64,000 nt of DNA, from the NCBI GenBank assembly GCA_951799425.1, contig OX637410.1, forward strand, positions 744,001-808,000. Reading direction: 5' to 3'. The DNA comes from Ilex aquifolium (Eukaryota; Streptophyta; Magnoliopsida; Aquifoliales; Aquifoliaceae). How positions within the stretch are numbered: position 1 is the stretch's first letter; each line of letters opens with the position of its first letter. The translations under genes were made by a program, and so were the position numbers. The notes beneath the pieces are model-generated. The model was not told the DNA's origin, made no database searches, and saw only the letters and a list, made by a program, of their open reading frames with translations. Below, one piece after another: positions 45,302 through 56,035 of this stretch.

Positions 45302-46340
45302 GTGATCTTAGGCCATTTTTGAATATCTTGAGCCTTTGCCTTTTTCTTGTGAAAGTATTATCCCTAGTGTCGTGATTGAGCCTAAATTGTAACTTCGTTT
45401 CTATGCCACACATTTGACCAAACCAATGAAAAATGATAAAAATCTACCTCACCTTGGTTGTTCCTATAGCTGAATATGAGTGATTATAAAAGAAAAGGAA
45501 GTATGGTGTGGAACTCAAACAAAAGGGATGAATGATGTTGAAACTCAAAGAGTTGAATGGGAAAAGAATAAAAATCCAAGAAAAGGAGAAAAAAAGGGGG
45601 TGAAAAGAAGAAAATAATGACAAAATAAAAGGAAAATGTTAAGGAAAAGAAAAAAAAGAGTGTGATGATGGGTTTGGACTGAAAATCCCATGAAAAGGGA
45701 GATGTTTTTGAAATAAAATTCATTTACTCGGAACAACCCTCTTTGTTATTCTATATCCTTCGTTTCTTTTCCTCAATATCACCCCAAGGCCCCATTATAA
45801 CCCTTGAAGTCCTAAATGATCTAGAGAAGCATGAGAGATGCATACTTTTAAAGAAAAAGAGAAGTTGGTTTGTTATATAGTGCCCTAGCATTCCTTTCAT
45901 GAGATTATGCCAAGGTTGTTTCATTTTCATGCATGAACTTCATTTTTGGATTATATGTCAGAATATTTCATTTTGTGCACAAGATTCTATATCACATATA
46001 CACATGGAAAGCATGCCAGATAACTAGAGTGTGATTCATTGTTGAGAGACACCCTTGGTGAGGTTGCATCGAAGCTTAATTTGGATAACCAAAGTGAATG
46101 TGAATTCCATTGTGTAAATGTTTAAATTACATGTCCATTGCACACACACACGAGTTCGAAAATGAATGTCTAGGCGCATACTCTAGACTAGAATTTAAGG
46201 CTATAGTGATGCTCATGTGTGCTTGATTTGGGCATTTCATCGATGTGTTAAGTAGCCCTATGCTTGCGGGATAGGGGAATATCGCTCAACTTTCGATAGT
46301 TGGTAGGAATTAGGAATGCCCCGGTTATTTGAATATATGT
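45302..46340 (+). other. B conserved non-coding block
   Basis: GTGATCTTAGGCCATTTTTG (45302), CGTGATTGAGCCTAAA (45371), a purine-rich tract (45484-45720), CCTTTCATGAGATTATG (45893), GTTGAGAG (about 46042) and CACACACACA (about 46142). Order and spacing parallel F 30449-31250. Here it lies upstream of ORF2, in F downstream of it. Confidence 0.65.
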
Positions 46341-46592
46341 CTTACATTTTGGGTTTTCATTTTGGTAGTTAAATGTAGAAATCTAGACTGTATCTTTTGA
46401 AAGCATCAAAATTTTAAATCATATTTCAATTTTGGTAATGACTTGGGGCACGATGGTTCAAATTGTGGTTTACAAGTGTAGCACATGTTTTGGTGGAGTT
46501 GAGGTCAATAATATAGTGCTAGAATGTGTAGGAATTGAAATGAAGTGGAGAGGGAGTGAATTGGATAGCAGAGGTTTATTTTGCAAATAAGT

Positions 46593-46722
46593 TAAAACCT
46601 ACCGGTAGGTTTTGGCCACTGGTTCTGCACCTACCGCAAACCTACCAATAGATTTTGCTCACTGGAGTAAAACCTACCGGTAGGTTTCCTGCGATCTACC
46701 TGCAGGTTTTGCCCAGAATGCC
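46593..46722 (+). promoter_or_regulatory. B internal palindrome cassette before ORF2
   Basis: AAAACCTACCGGTAGGTTTT at 46594-46613, spacer GGCCACTGG…TGCACCTACCGC, degenerate copies, then AAACCTACCGGTAGGTTT at about 46670-46688 and a last copy ending CTGCAGG. Both motif and spacers match the B LTR cassette (37269-37437). It ends ~275 bp before the ORF2 ATG. Confidence 0.6.
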
Positions 46723-46995
46723 AAAATTAGGGTTTTTAATCGAATTTTTTCGGGAAAACTATTCATTGTCTTCCCAAAGCACAAACCCTAAGGCATTTCT
46801 CTCCCCCTCCAAACATTCCTAAGCTTCCAAATTCCTCACCTATTGCATTAATCTTTCAAATCTCACTCATAGGACTGTTAATTTAGTGGATTTTAGTGAA
46901 GATTTGCGAAGTTCATCTTTTAAACCCTAGTTTTACCGAAAATTCCCCAAGCCCTAATCTCATTTACTATTTCCAAAAGTCCCAAGATCTTTGCA

Positions 46996-48288
46996 ATGGC
47001 TCTCCATGGGAGCATCCTCCAGGATGTTGTGGACCTGATTAAGGGGTTTGTTTTGGCTCTTTTTCGCTTGTGTTGTTTGGGGCCGCCAAGCTCTCCACAG
47101 ACCGAGGGTGCGAGTGCCCGCAAGAGAGACGGGGAAGGGTCTAGTAGAGATCGTGGTGAGTGAGGGAAGAAGGCGAGGAACGAATGCTAGGTACCAAAGC
47201 ATCGAAGAAAAGAATGTAACCTGTGAAAGTTTTGTGGATAAGAGATCCCTGGGTCCGACCAACAAGGTTGTGAGGATCATTGAGGCCCACGGGATTGGGA
47301 TTTGGTTCAAGCCTGTGAGTGGATTCAATTTGTCTTTATGTTGAGAGTTTGACCAAAAACTTAAGGTGGTGGACGAGGGCGCAGAGATTTTGAGAACGAA
47401 TGTGAGGGGCAGGACTTTTGATGTGACCCCTACGGTGATTGCCACCCTCATGGAGTACAAAAGGCCACCTCCCTCCACCCTAGTGTATCCACATAATATC
47501 ATGGGGGTCAAGACCATCCCAGAATACGTGGCTTCAATGTACGAGGACCCGACTCAGTTTAGGGGAACGGTCCAAGTCGGGGGCCTCAAACATGCATATG
47601 GGATGATGAACAAGATTTTGCATTATAACCTGCTTCCAAGGGGCGCCGAGAAGACTCCTAATATTGAAAAACTTGCCCTCTTGGATGCGGTGATGATAGG
47701 TAAGGCCATTGATATCGCATTCTTTATCTGGGAGGCGATGAAGGAATTCGCCCAGGCAAGAAAGCCGAAGGTGAACCTTCCATTTGGGGACCTGGTCACC
47801 TGGATGTGCAATCATTTCAAGGTGAAGGGTTATGCCTTTGACAAGTTGACCCCCCCCCCCCCAAGACTGGAGCCATAGGAAAAGCCAGCAATAACAAGAG
47901 GTCTGCTATGATTCGGGGCAAGCATACTATGGCTTCGAGATAGGAGTCATCTAGTGCAGGACCTTCCTCTGAGGGGCCGTCTTTCCCTGCACCGAAGCGC
48001 TCAGTATCTCAGCGCCTCGACACTTTGGAGGAGACAGTCTATGGGATCTCTGCTATGATGACCAAACTTTTTCAGCACACGTTCCCTGGCGAGCCGATCC
48101 TAGGTGGACCACCACCTCCAGCTGCTGGACCCTCTGCCTCTGCCCCCTCAGCTTCCACTGTAGTTGAGGTGGGGGACTTAGAGGAGGACGATGATGATGA
48201 AGAGGAGGAGGGCTCTAAGGAGGACTCTGGAGAGGAGGATGCTGGTGATGATGATGACGGTGACGGGGAGGATGGAGATGAGGATTAG
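46996..48288 (+). pseudogene. B ORF2: 'putative plant transposon protein'-like, acidic tail
   Basis: The ATG at 46996 (MALHGSILQDVVDLIKG) opens a frame with a basic stretch, then a shift to the frame of 47048-47344. After one TGA (47342) the same frame runs 47366-47878: ILRTNVRGRTFDVTPTVIATLMEYKRPPP, HAYGMMNKILHYNLLPRG, KAIDIAFFIWEAMKEF, LVTWMCNHFKVKGY. A run of 13 C (47850-47862) probably slipped the frame. The C-terminal part (48025-48288) has a coiled-coil-like TLEETVYGISAMMTKLF and ends in ~35 mostly Asp/Glu residues. Homologous to F ORF2. Role unknown. Confidence 0.65.
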
Positions 48289-48607
48289 GGTTCATTTGTT
48301 CTCTTTTTGTCTTATTTTTTTTGTTTTGGGTTGTACATAGCTAGGAATGGAGTCATTGGCCTAGTAGAAGAGTCTTAAGGAATTTTAGGCCATTTTGTCT
48401 CTTTTTGAAGTCTAATTCCATATACTCCAATTTTGAAAGCAATTAATGAAATGCCACAGCTTTTGTTCCATCTTCCCAAGTTCATTTCTTTAATTGCATT
48501 GTGATTTTTGTATTTTAAATGCTTGGTGAATTACTTGTGTAAATGGATTGTTTTAGTTTCATAATCGTTGATTTGAAAGTAAATTTGCTAGGGACTAGCA
48601 AAGCTCA

Positions 48608-48619
48608 ATTTGGGGGTTG
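48608..48619 (+). promoter_or_regulatory. Element B 3' polypurine tract
   Basis: AATTTGGGGGTTG next to the TG of the 3' LTR, preceded by CTAGGGACTAGCAAAG as in F. Confidence 0.75.
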
Positions 48620-50225
48620 TGATTAGCATGAAATATTGCATATTATATATACATTGCATTCCTTTCATGCTAGGTTTTGTAGTAAAAACGACAGGAATTG
48701 CAATGTTTCGAGCTTATAATGAGGTGTCGGTGTGTTTGCAGGTAAGAGAACTTAACTGGTGCATGTTAGGCCCTATTCTGGTGCTTAAGGTCAATGGAGT
48801 TGAGAGGGAGGCTTGATGATAGCTTGGAAGGAGAAGGAACCAAGATTTGAGGTAAATCAGTGAAAACCTACCGGTAGGCCATACCGGTAGGTTTTGGCTA
48901 CTGGACCTGCACCTACTGCAAACCTACCGATAGTTTTTGCTGAAAACGCCAGATTCTAGAACTCAAGCTCTGCCACTTTGAGGGTCCCACCCATGGGTCT
49001 CCCACTTGTTCCCTGACACTCCTTACACACAGACATCCCTTCCTTCACCCTTGCTTGGACTTTGGAGGCTTGGACATTAATGAGGAGGAGAGAGAAGAGG
49101 AAGACCTGGAGAGGTGCTGGGTAGGCTGACCTAGCCTGCCCCAAGCCGTCCAATCAGCCCCCTATGGATGTGAGGGCTGTCTCACACCTAGGGGGACCTC
49201 CATGGACGAAAATGAAAGTTTCATACACCATTATTCAGTATGCATGGCATTATAAAGAGAGAAGCTCAAGGAAGAATATGAAGTTTTAGAGAGAGAAATT
49301 TATGTTTTTGTATTTTCTTCCATCCATTTTACTTGTAGTTTCCTGTAAGACTGGTGTAAGCTTCATTTAATGTCTTTAATGTCATTTATTACAAGTGCAT
49401 TTCAAGTTTAGTTCTACATTTTGGAGTTCACCATTGTTGTATTAAGCTTTCTTCATTTCAAACTTTTAAAATGGGTATTGAATATTTTTCTTTATAGTTT
49501 AAGATATCTTGCATTGAGTTAAGTTCCAATCTCCATTTCTTCATTATGTCTCTTTACATTATTCATGTCTTTCCTTTATTCATAAGTAGCTAAGTTTTAA
49601 GTTGGCTAATCCAAGGGAGAACTCCTCTTGGGTATGCTATTTGAACTCATTTTCATTCCTCCTCGTAGTGTACGTTGATTCGGTTTGACTAGGTTGAGTT
49701 TGGACGTGGTTGTGAGTCTTTGATACATGGTAGACTTGTCACGACGTATGCTTGGATTCTCACCTCCATTTTAGTCCCTCGCTTCCTACGAATCAATCGA
49801 ACATCTAGACATCATTGGAGGAAGGTCTTGAGTTGATTTGGCATTCCCATTGGAATGACCTCTTCGGATTAGCCAACACTTGTTCCATTTCATTTCATCA
49901 ACAAAACAAATAACCAAACTCAAACATCAAAGATTTTTACACTTTTCTCTTTTTCACTAAAATCACTTTCAACATGATTCACCTCCTTCCCTGATGAGAC
50001 AACCTTGGAATACGATTTCCAAGTAAAACACGACACTCGAAAGTCTCCCTGCGCTTGGGGAGCACTTTTGTTCACACATGCACACACACATTTCTTTCCA
50101 CACATCTGTTTTCCCATTTCTTGCATTGAACCCGAGTGAGAGTGACACTCACCCACACACATAAGTCATATACACATTTAGGGTTCATGTTCAGAGATTA
50201 GGAATACAACGAAAAACATTAAGAA
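48620..50225 (+). repeat. Element B 3' LTR
   Basis: 1,606 bp, TGATTAGCATG to ACATTAAGAA. Shorter than the 5' LTR mainly because part of the palindrome cassette is deleted (48863-48945). TATA at 49250-49257. The terminal CA is mutated. The AGTAT duplication follows. Confidence 0.95.
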
Positions 50226-50230
50226 AGTAT

Positions 50231-51161
50231 GAGAAAAGGTATGAGAATGAATAAAATCAATTTTGCATGAATTGAGTTTGTTGAGAATTGCTCATTGAGT
50301 GATTTCATGAGAATGTGATAAATTGGGCATGATTATGTGTTTACATGATTTTGTCCCTTTTGGGTGTTTGATAAAATGCCTATGATTGATTAAGTATGTT
50401 ATTCGAATGAAATTGATATAACATGCTTTGTGATGATAATTGGAATATAATTATATGCTTTATGATATAAGTTACATTCATGATTTGGAAATGTTCATGT
50501 TGTGCTCATGACAAGTTGAACCTGATGTTGTATTTGCAATTAAAAAATTAGTTGCATAATGATATGAAATGCAATGGTTCATTACATTTGCATATGCATG
50601 AGAAGCATCACATTCGTGGGCATTTGACAAGAGTGTGGGTGTGTGCATGGTTTTGATCAATCACCATCCTTGGTGGGTTGATGCGTGGGCTAGGGAAAGT
50701 TAGGCCAAGGGTCGACTGAGTCGCACGGGTTGCATTGAAAATAAGGACTGAATTAACAAGAAGGGCTAGATTATCCCTCGGGTGCAAGACCCAGTGATTT
50801 GGATACGAACTTCGTTGGTATTGAGTCCATAAAGTGTGTTGGCTTATGCGGAGCCGTTGGTGGAAGTCCATAGAGGTCGTGTTGGTTGGGTGTCTGTTGG
50901 TGAAAGTCCATAAATACCCACCCCAAGAATGACCCGGAACTAATAAATTGTCATTGGATGTGTAACATCAATGGCAGGGGATTGGAATGCTTGGATATAT
51001 ACGCATGACATTACATGTGTTGTGGGAGCCGGTGGAGGGCTCGGGTTGTATTGTATGTGTGAGTCTCGTCTCATAACATGACTTGACATTGTGACATTTA
51101 ATTCTTGAAGTTGTATGTTCTTGGATGAATACTTGTTTGATTTTTGAATTGCATGTGAACA
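50231..51161 (+). repeat. Element C 3' LTR, second part
   Basis: Continues the C LTR after B. It matches D about 23830-25090: GGGCATGAT, TGTTTGATAAAATGCCTA, GTGTGCATGG, the GTTGGTGGAAGTCCATA repeats, CACCCCAAG, GGGCTCGGGTTG and TTGCATGTGAACA. It is then interrupted by J at 51162. Confidence 0.8.
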
Positions 51162-51712
51162 TGATGAGTATAGAATATTGCACATCATGCATCTCTATTG
51201 CACCCATATTACTTGTTTTGTTGTGAAAATTGGGGGAAATGGCTTCAAATTCACAATTAATGGAGATTTGTGTGATTATAAGTAAAAAGAAGGTAGGTCA
51301 TGTTTAAAGCATCCCACCAAGTGCTCAAACTCAATGGGGAAGAAGGGACCGCTTAACGGATGGCTGGGGACCTCACGGAACCAAAGAAATAATCCCAAAG
51401 CTGGACAAAACCTACCAGTAGAAGGCAACCAAGACCTACCGGTAGAAGTCATTCACAACCTACCGGTAAAGGATTCAAAATCTACCAGTAGAACATGCTA
51501 CTGGAAATCTTCTACCTCGGCCATGCAAAAACCTACCAGTAGAAAAGCTTACTGGAAAAAACGTACCAGTAGTAGGTTCTCTACGTTCTATTGGTAGGTT
51601 TTGCCCAGCTCTGCCAGACACCTGTTCACACGACTCCACTTACTCCGGGGGCCGAACTCTTATCCTCCAAATCATAGCTTGACATGTTTGACACTCCATG
51701 ATGCTCTCCTAA
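51162..51712 (+). repeat. Element J 5' LTR, first part
   Basis: Starts TGATGAGTATAGAATATTG, a diverged form of the Athila LTR start. It contains a palindrome cassette (51408-51604) of CCTACCAGTAG/CCTACCGGTAG units and ends at the I insertion (CCTAA, 51708-51712). Confidence 0.8.
51408..51604 (+). repeat. J LTR palindrome cassette (CCTACCGGTAG variants)
   Basis: At least seven units of ACCTACC[AG]GTAGA with ~15-30 bp spacers, ending TATTGGTAGGTTTTGCCC. About 246 bp from the LTR start. Confidence 0.75.
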
Positions 51713-53415
51713 TGATTAGCACAAAACATTGCATATATTGTATGTTGTTATGCCCTTTTTTACTTGGTTTTGTTGTGATTTTAGAGAAAAATGCGGTTAA
51801 TCTTCTCTTTAATGGAGTTTTGTGTATATGTAGGTGAAAAGATGTAAATGTCTTGAGTTAAGCCCCCATTGAAGTGTTTGAAATCAATGAAGATGAGGGG
51901 ATGGCTTAAAGGAAGGTTTGGAAGGTGAAGAAACCAAGAAAAATGCAATTTGGATGAAAACCTTCCGAAAGGTTTTGCCTTGGTCTGCCTGTTCACTGTC
52001 AAAACCTTCCTGAAGGTTTTGTCTATTGGAATGAACCTTCTAGAAGGTTTTTCTTACTGGAATGCTATTTCAAATGTCCCTACACAAACCTTCCGAAAGG
52101 TTTGCATCGACCTTCCGAAAGGTTTTGTCCAGAATGCCCAAACAGCCTGCAACTCAAGCTTTGCCATTTGGGGGCCCCACCTACACTTCTCCCACTTGTC
52201 CCTTGAAATCTCTTACACACATACAAGCCTCCCCTCACCTCAAGTTGGACTTTGAAGGCCATAGAATTAATGAGGAGGAGAGAGAATAGGCAATGCAGGG
52301 AGATTCAAGCTAGACCTGTCCTAGCCTACCCAATGCCATCCAATCAGCCCCCTATGGATGGGAAGCCTGTCTCGCACCTATAGGAAGCCCCATGGACGAA
52401 AATGGCAGAGTCTTGGACATTATTCAGCTGGTATTTTGCATTGTAGAAAGAGAAGCTCCAAGGAAGAAAACATAGTTTAAAGAGAGAAATTTATGTTTTT
52501 GTATTTTCTTCCATCCATTTCACTTGTATTTCCATGTAAGACTTGTGTAAGCTTTATTTAATGTCTTTAATGTCATTTATTACAAGTATATTTCAAGTTT
52601 AGTTCTACATTTTGGATTTCACCATTGTTGAATTAAGTTTTCTTCATTCCAAGCTTTTAAAATGGGTATTGAACATTTTTCTTCATAGTTTAAGATTTCT
52701 TGCATTAAGTTAAGTTCCAATCTTCATTTCTTCATTATGTCTTTACATTATTCATGTCTTTCCTTTATTCATGAGTAGCTAAAATTTAAGTTGGCTAATC
52801 CAAGGCATAACTCCTATTGGGTATGCTATTTCAACTCATTTTCATTCCTCCTCGTAGTATACGTTGATTCGGATTGACTAGGTTGAGTGTGGACGTGGTT
52901 GTGAGTTCTTGATACATCGTAGACTTGTCACGGCGTATGCTTGAATTCTCACCTCCATTTTAGTCCCTCGCTTCCTACGAATCAATCGAACATCTAGACA
53001 CCATTGGAGGAAAGTCTTGAGTTAAGTTGGCACTCCCATTGGAATGACCCCTTCGGATTAGTCAACACTTGTTTCCATTTCATTTTCTATCACAAACACA
53101 AATCACCAAAGTCAAACATCAAAGAATTTTACATTTTTCTTTTTTCACCAAAATCACCTTCAAAACGATTCATCTCCTTCCCTGAGGAGACGACCTTAGA
53201 ATACGATTTCCAAGTAAAACAAGACACTCAAAAGTCTCTCTGCGCTTGGGGAGCACTTTTGTTCACACACACACACACATTTCATTCCACACACTTATTT
53301 TCCCATTTCTTGCATTGAACCCGAGTGAGAGTGACACTCACCCACACACATAAGCCATATACACATTCGAGGGTTCATGTCCAGAGATTAGGAATACAAC
53401 GAAAAACATCAAGCA
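51713..53415 (+). repeat. Element I 5' LTR
   Basis: 1,703 bp, TGATTAGCACAAAACATTG to CATCAAGCA. Closely related to the B LTR in its 3' half (CTGAGGAGACGACC, CGAGTGAGAGTGACACTC), but with a different palindrome cassette. Confidence 0.95.
51957..52127 (+). repeat. I LTR palindrome cassette (AACCTTCCGAAAGGTT)
   Basis: Five units of AACCTTCCGAAAGGTT type (variants CCTGAAGG and CTAGAAGG) with TATTGGAATG/TACTGGAATG spacers, ~245 bp from the LTR start. Same place and spacing style as in B, different palindrome. Confidence 0.8.
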
Positions 53416-53419
53416 TTTT

Positions 53420-53436
53420 TGGCGCCGTTGCCGGGG
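53420..53436 (+). promoter_or_regulatory. Element I primer binding site (tRNA-Asp)
   Basis: TGGCGCCGTTGCCGGGG, an exact match to the tRNA-Asp complement. Confidence 0.95.
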
Positions 53437-53480
53437 AAGGCAAAGCGTTGAATTGAGAAGGTGATTTTCGGACAACGGAG

Positions 53481-53559
53481 GTAAGTCCCATGAATTCTCA
53501 TCACGGGCTGAGGTACGTCACTCCTCGTATATACTTTTGTTTACTTGTTTTTATTTTAG
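53481..53559 (+). promoter_or_regulatory. Element I leader: possible 79-nt intron with hairpin
   Basis: GGAG|GTAAGT donor, hairpin arms CCCATGA and TCACGGG (one mismatch), acceptor TTATTTTAG. Same layout as B and A. Confidence 0.45.
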
Positions 53560-53573
53560 ATATTTTTTTGTAT

Positions 53574-55066
53574 ATGGGGACGGGACAACCATAATAGATT
53601 GGTTAGACAACCCTTGGACCCCAACATGAATATTGATCAAGACCTACCCGAGGATGCCGGTGACAACTTTGAGGAGTTGGGTGCCAATGTTAATGTCCTA
53701 AGGGGAGGAGGAGTGCAATAACTAGGAATTCCAAACCCTAGAATGCATTTCCCTCCTAGGAATGAAGGGAATAACATCCAAATTGATCCTCTAGAGAGGT
53801 CAATGAGGGATTTCCTTCAACCGACTCGTAGCACCACTCCCTCATGCATTCTCTTACCGGTCCAAGATCATGCCTTCCTAGTTAAGCCAGGAATGTTGCA
53901 ATTACTTCCTACATTTTATGGAATTGAAAAAGAGAATCCTTACCTGCATATTAAGGAATTCGAGGATATTGTTACAACCTTCAACACTAACTATGCTATG
54001 GAAGACATAGCTCGTTTGAAATTGTTTCACTTTTCCCTTAAGGGCAAAGCCAAAACATGGTTGAATTCCTTGCGGCATCGATCCATCATCTCTTGGGCTC
54101 AAATGATTTCTGAGTTTTTGAATAAATTTTTCCCAGTGCATAGAACAACCACTCTAAAAAAACAAATTCAAAACTTTTCAAAAAATCCCAATGAGCAATT
54201 CTATCACTGTTGGGATCGCTATAAGGAATTGCTCCAATCCATACCACATCATGGTTTTGAATTGTGGCAATTGGTAAGTTTCTTCTATGAAGGAATCATA
54301 TCGGGCCATAGACATTTCATTGACATGATGTGTAATGGCGAGTTCTTAAACAAGGACCCTGATAAGGCCCTAGACTACTTTAGTACATTGGCGTAAAATG
54401 CACAATCTTGGGATATCACAAATCCCACCGATGTACCGAGGTCTTCTCCTCAGGGTAATAATTAAACACATGGGGGAGGGATGTTTGACTTGAGGGACTG
54501 GGAAGATTTGCTTTCTAAAATCACAAAGTTGTCACGGAAGGTGGAAAACCTAGAGGTGAATCGGAGACACGAGGTGTCCAATATTTCAAAGACCGAGGAG
54601 GGTTGCTCGATTTGTGAGAGCGTGGAGCATTCCATATCGGAGAGCCCTAACATTCCGCACTTAAAGAAGTGTATCATGAGCAAGTTCATGCCTTTAACCA
54701 AACGAGGCAATCATTCTCTCCACACTCAAACACTTACAATCCGGGTTGGAGCAATCACCTGAACTTTAGTTGGAGAAATGAGAATCCCACTTCTCATGGG
54801 TCTAATGCCTATTCACCGACCATGCCTCCTAAGCAAAGTCAATACCAAGGTCAAGGGCAGGCGTCTATCTCTCAATACCCCTAGTCCAATCCGCAAGGGT
54901 ATTACAAAGCCCGCCTCCACTGAATTTTTCCCAAAGTCCATCTCCACAGAATTGTTCACAAAAAAGGACCATCCAATCCTCCCACCTACCAACCTCCCCA
55001 TAAGAGGAATTTGGAGGATGTGCTTTACAATTTTATTCAAGTTAAACCACCTTTAACAACAACATT
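53574..55066 (+). pseudogene. Element I gag, broken
   Basis: The start codon used in A, B and J (ATGTGGGGACG) is ATATGGGGACG here, so the normal initiation site is lost. A stop lies near 53718. The 53743-54396 frame carries the gag domain (RLKLFHFSLKGKAKTWLNSL, FYHCWDRYKELLQSIPHHGFELWQLVSFFYEG). A CAA-to-TAA at 54394 follows. The 54481-54762 frame has CSICESVEHSISES, in which the last Cys of the CCHC knuckle is replaced by Ser. One base is lost near 54656, and the tail has a deletion near 55040. Confidence 0.85.
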
Positions 55067-56035
55067 TTGGCTCAAGTCACAAAACTGACCAACGCCATAG
55101 GGATATTACAACAAGAGAATGGGAAATTCCCCGCTCAACCCCAAGAGAACCCGAAAGGCCAACATGTGATTGAGTCGTCTGAACCAATAAAGGAGAGTTG
55201 TGAGCAACTCAAAGCGATCACCACCCTTCGAAGTGGCAAACAAATTGATAAAACCATTGTGCCAAAAGTCTCACCCAATGCCACATTGCCAATAGAAAAA
55301 GAGACCAATGATGACTCCGAGGGGGATGAGGTGAGTGAGAAAGAAAAAAATGTTGATGAAAGTGTGCATGCATCCTCCATTCCAGCCCCATTTCCTAATC
55401 GTTTGAAGCCGCCCGTCAAGGTGGCTAATTATTCTGATATAATTGAGATGTTTAAGCAGGTAAAAATCAACATTCCATTCCTCGATGCCATAAAGCAAAT
55501 CCCTTCTTGTGCCAAGATCTTGAAGGACTTGTGTACCATGAAGAGGAGACTAAATGTGCACAAGAATGCATTCCTCATCGAGCAAGTGAACTCAATCTTG
55601 AGGACTAACATCCCACCAAAGTTCAAGGATCTCGGATGCCCTACTATTGCTATCACAATCGGGAATTACCGGGTGAAGCAAGCTCTTCTTGATTTGGGGG
55701 CGAGTGTCAACCTCCTACCGTACTCGATGTACCAACAACTCCAGCTTGAAGAGTTGAAACCAACTCCAATCACTCTTCAGCTGGTGGACCATAGCGTCAG
55801 AACACCGAGGGGAGTAGTCGAGGATGTTTTAGTGCAAGTTGATAAATTTTACTTCCCTGTTGATTTTATTGTGCTTGACACTCACCCCATTGCAAACCTT
55901 AGCTACCAAATCCATGTTATACTTGGTAGACATTTTCTTGCCACATCAAATGTTGTGATCAACTTGCATTTGGGAACATGACTATGCATCTCAATGTTTT
56001 CAACTTGACTAAATAACCGGGGGGATGATGAGGAA
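55067..56035 (+). pseudogene. Element I protease region
   Basis: The frame 55067-55981 has the same linker as B, MFKQVKINIPFLDAIKQ, the active site ALLDLGASVNLLPYSMYQQL, RGVVEDVLVQVDKFYFPVDF and VILGRHFLATSNVVIN. A deletion then removes the NCRNGL[IM]KLAF segment and shifts the frame into LHLGT. Confidence 0.85.

Larger units (their letters stand above)
37026..50225 (+). mobile_element. Element B: full-length Athila-like retrotransposon
   Basis: 13.2 kb with both LTRs and an exact 5-bp duplication AGTAT (37021-37025 and 50226-50230). Order: 5' LTR, tRNA-Asp primer site, leader, gag, protease, RT, RNase H, integrase, first polypurine motif, conserved non-coding block, palindrome cassette, ORF2, polypurine tract, 3' LTR. 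The last two bases of the 3' LTR read AA instead of CA. About a dozen stops and several frameshifts make it inactive. Confidence 0.95.
33337..51161 (+). mobile_element. Element C: Tekay/Del-like chromovirus, 5' half missing
   Basis: Begins in the RT N-terminus directly after F's 3' LTR and runs through RT, RNase H, integrase, chromodomain, polypurine tract (36199-36218) and the 3' LTR (36219-37025 and 50231-51161), which is broken by B and then by J. The start of the element is not found left of F, where the A LTR lies instead, so it was lost. The end of the LTR must lie beyond the window. Confidence 0.85.

Noticed and set aside
46920..47517. 185-codon minus-strand ORF opposite ORF2 of B
   Set aside because: Antisense shadow of the GC-richer ORF2 region; the plus strand shows homology with F ORF2.
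51408..51604. CRISPR-like array of short repeats with spacers
   Set aside because: The setting is a plant retrotransposon LTR, the units are palindromes of 10-18 bp with irregular spacers, and no cas gene is present.
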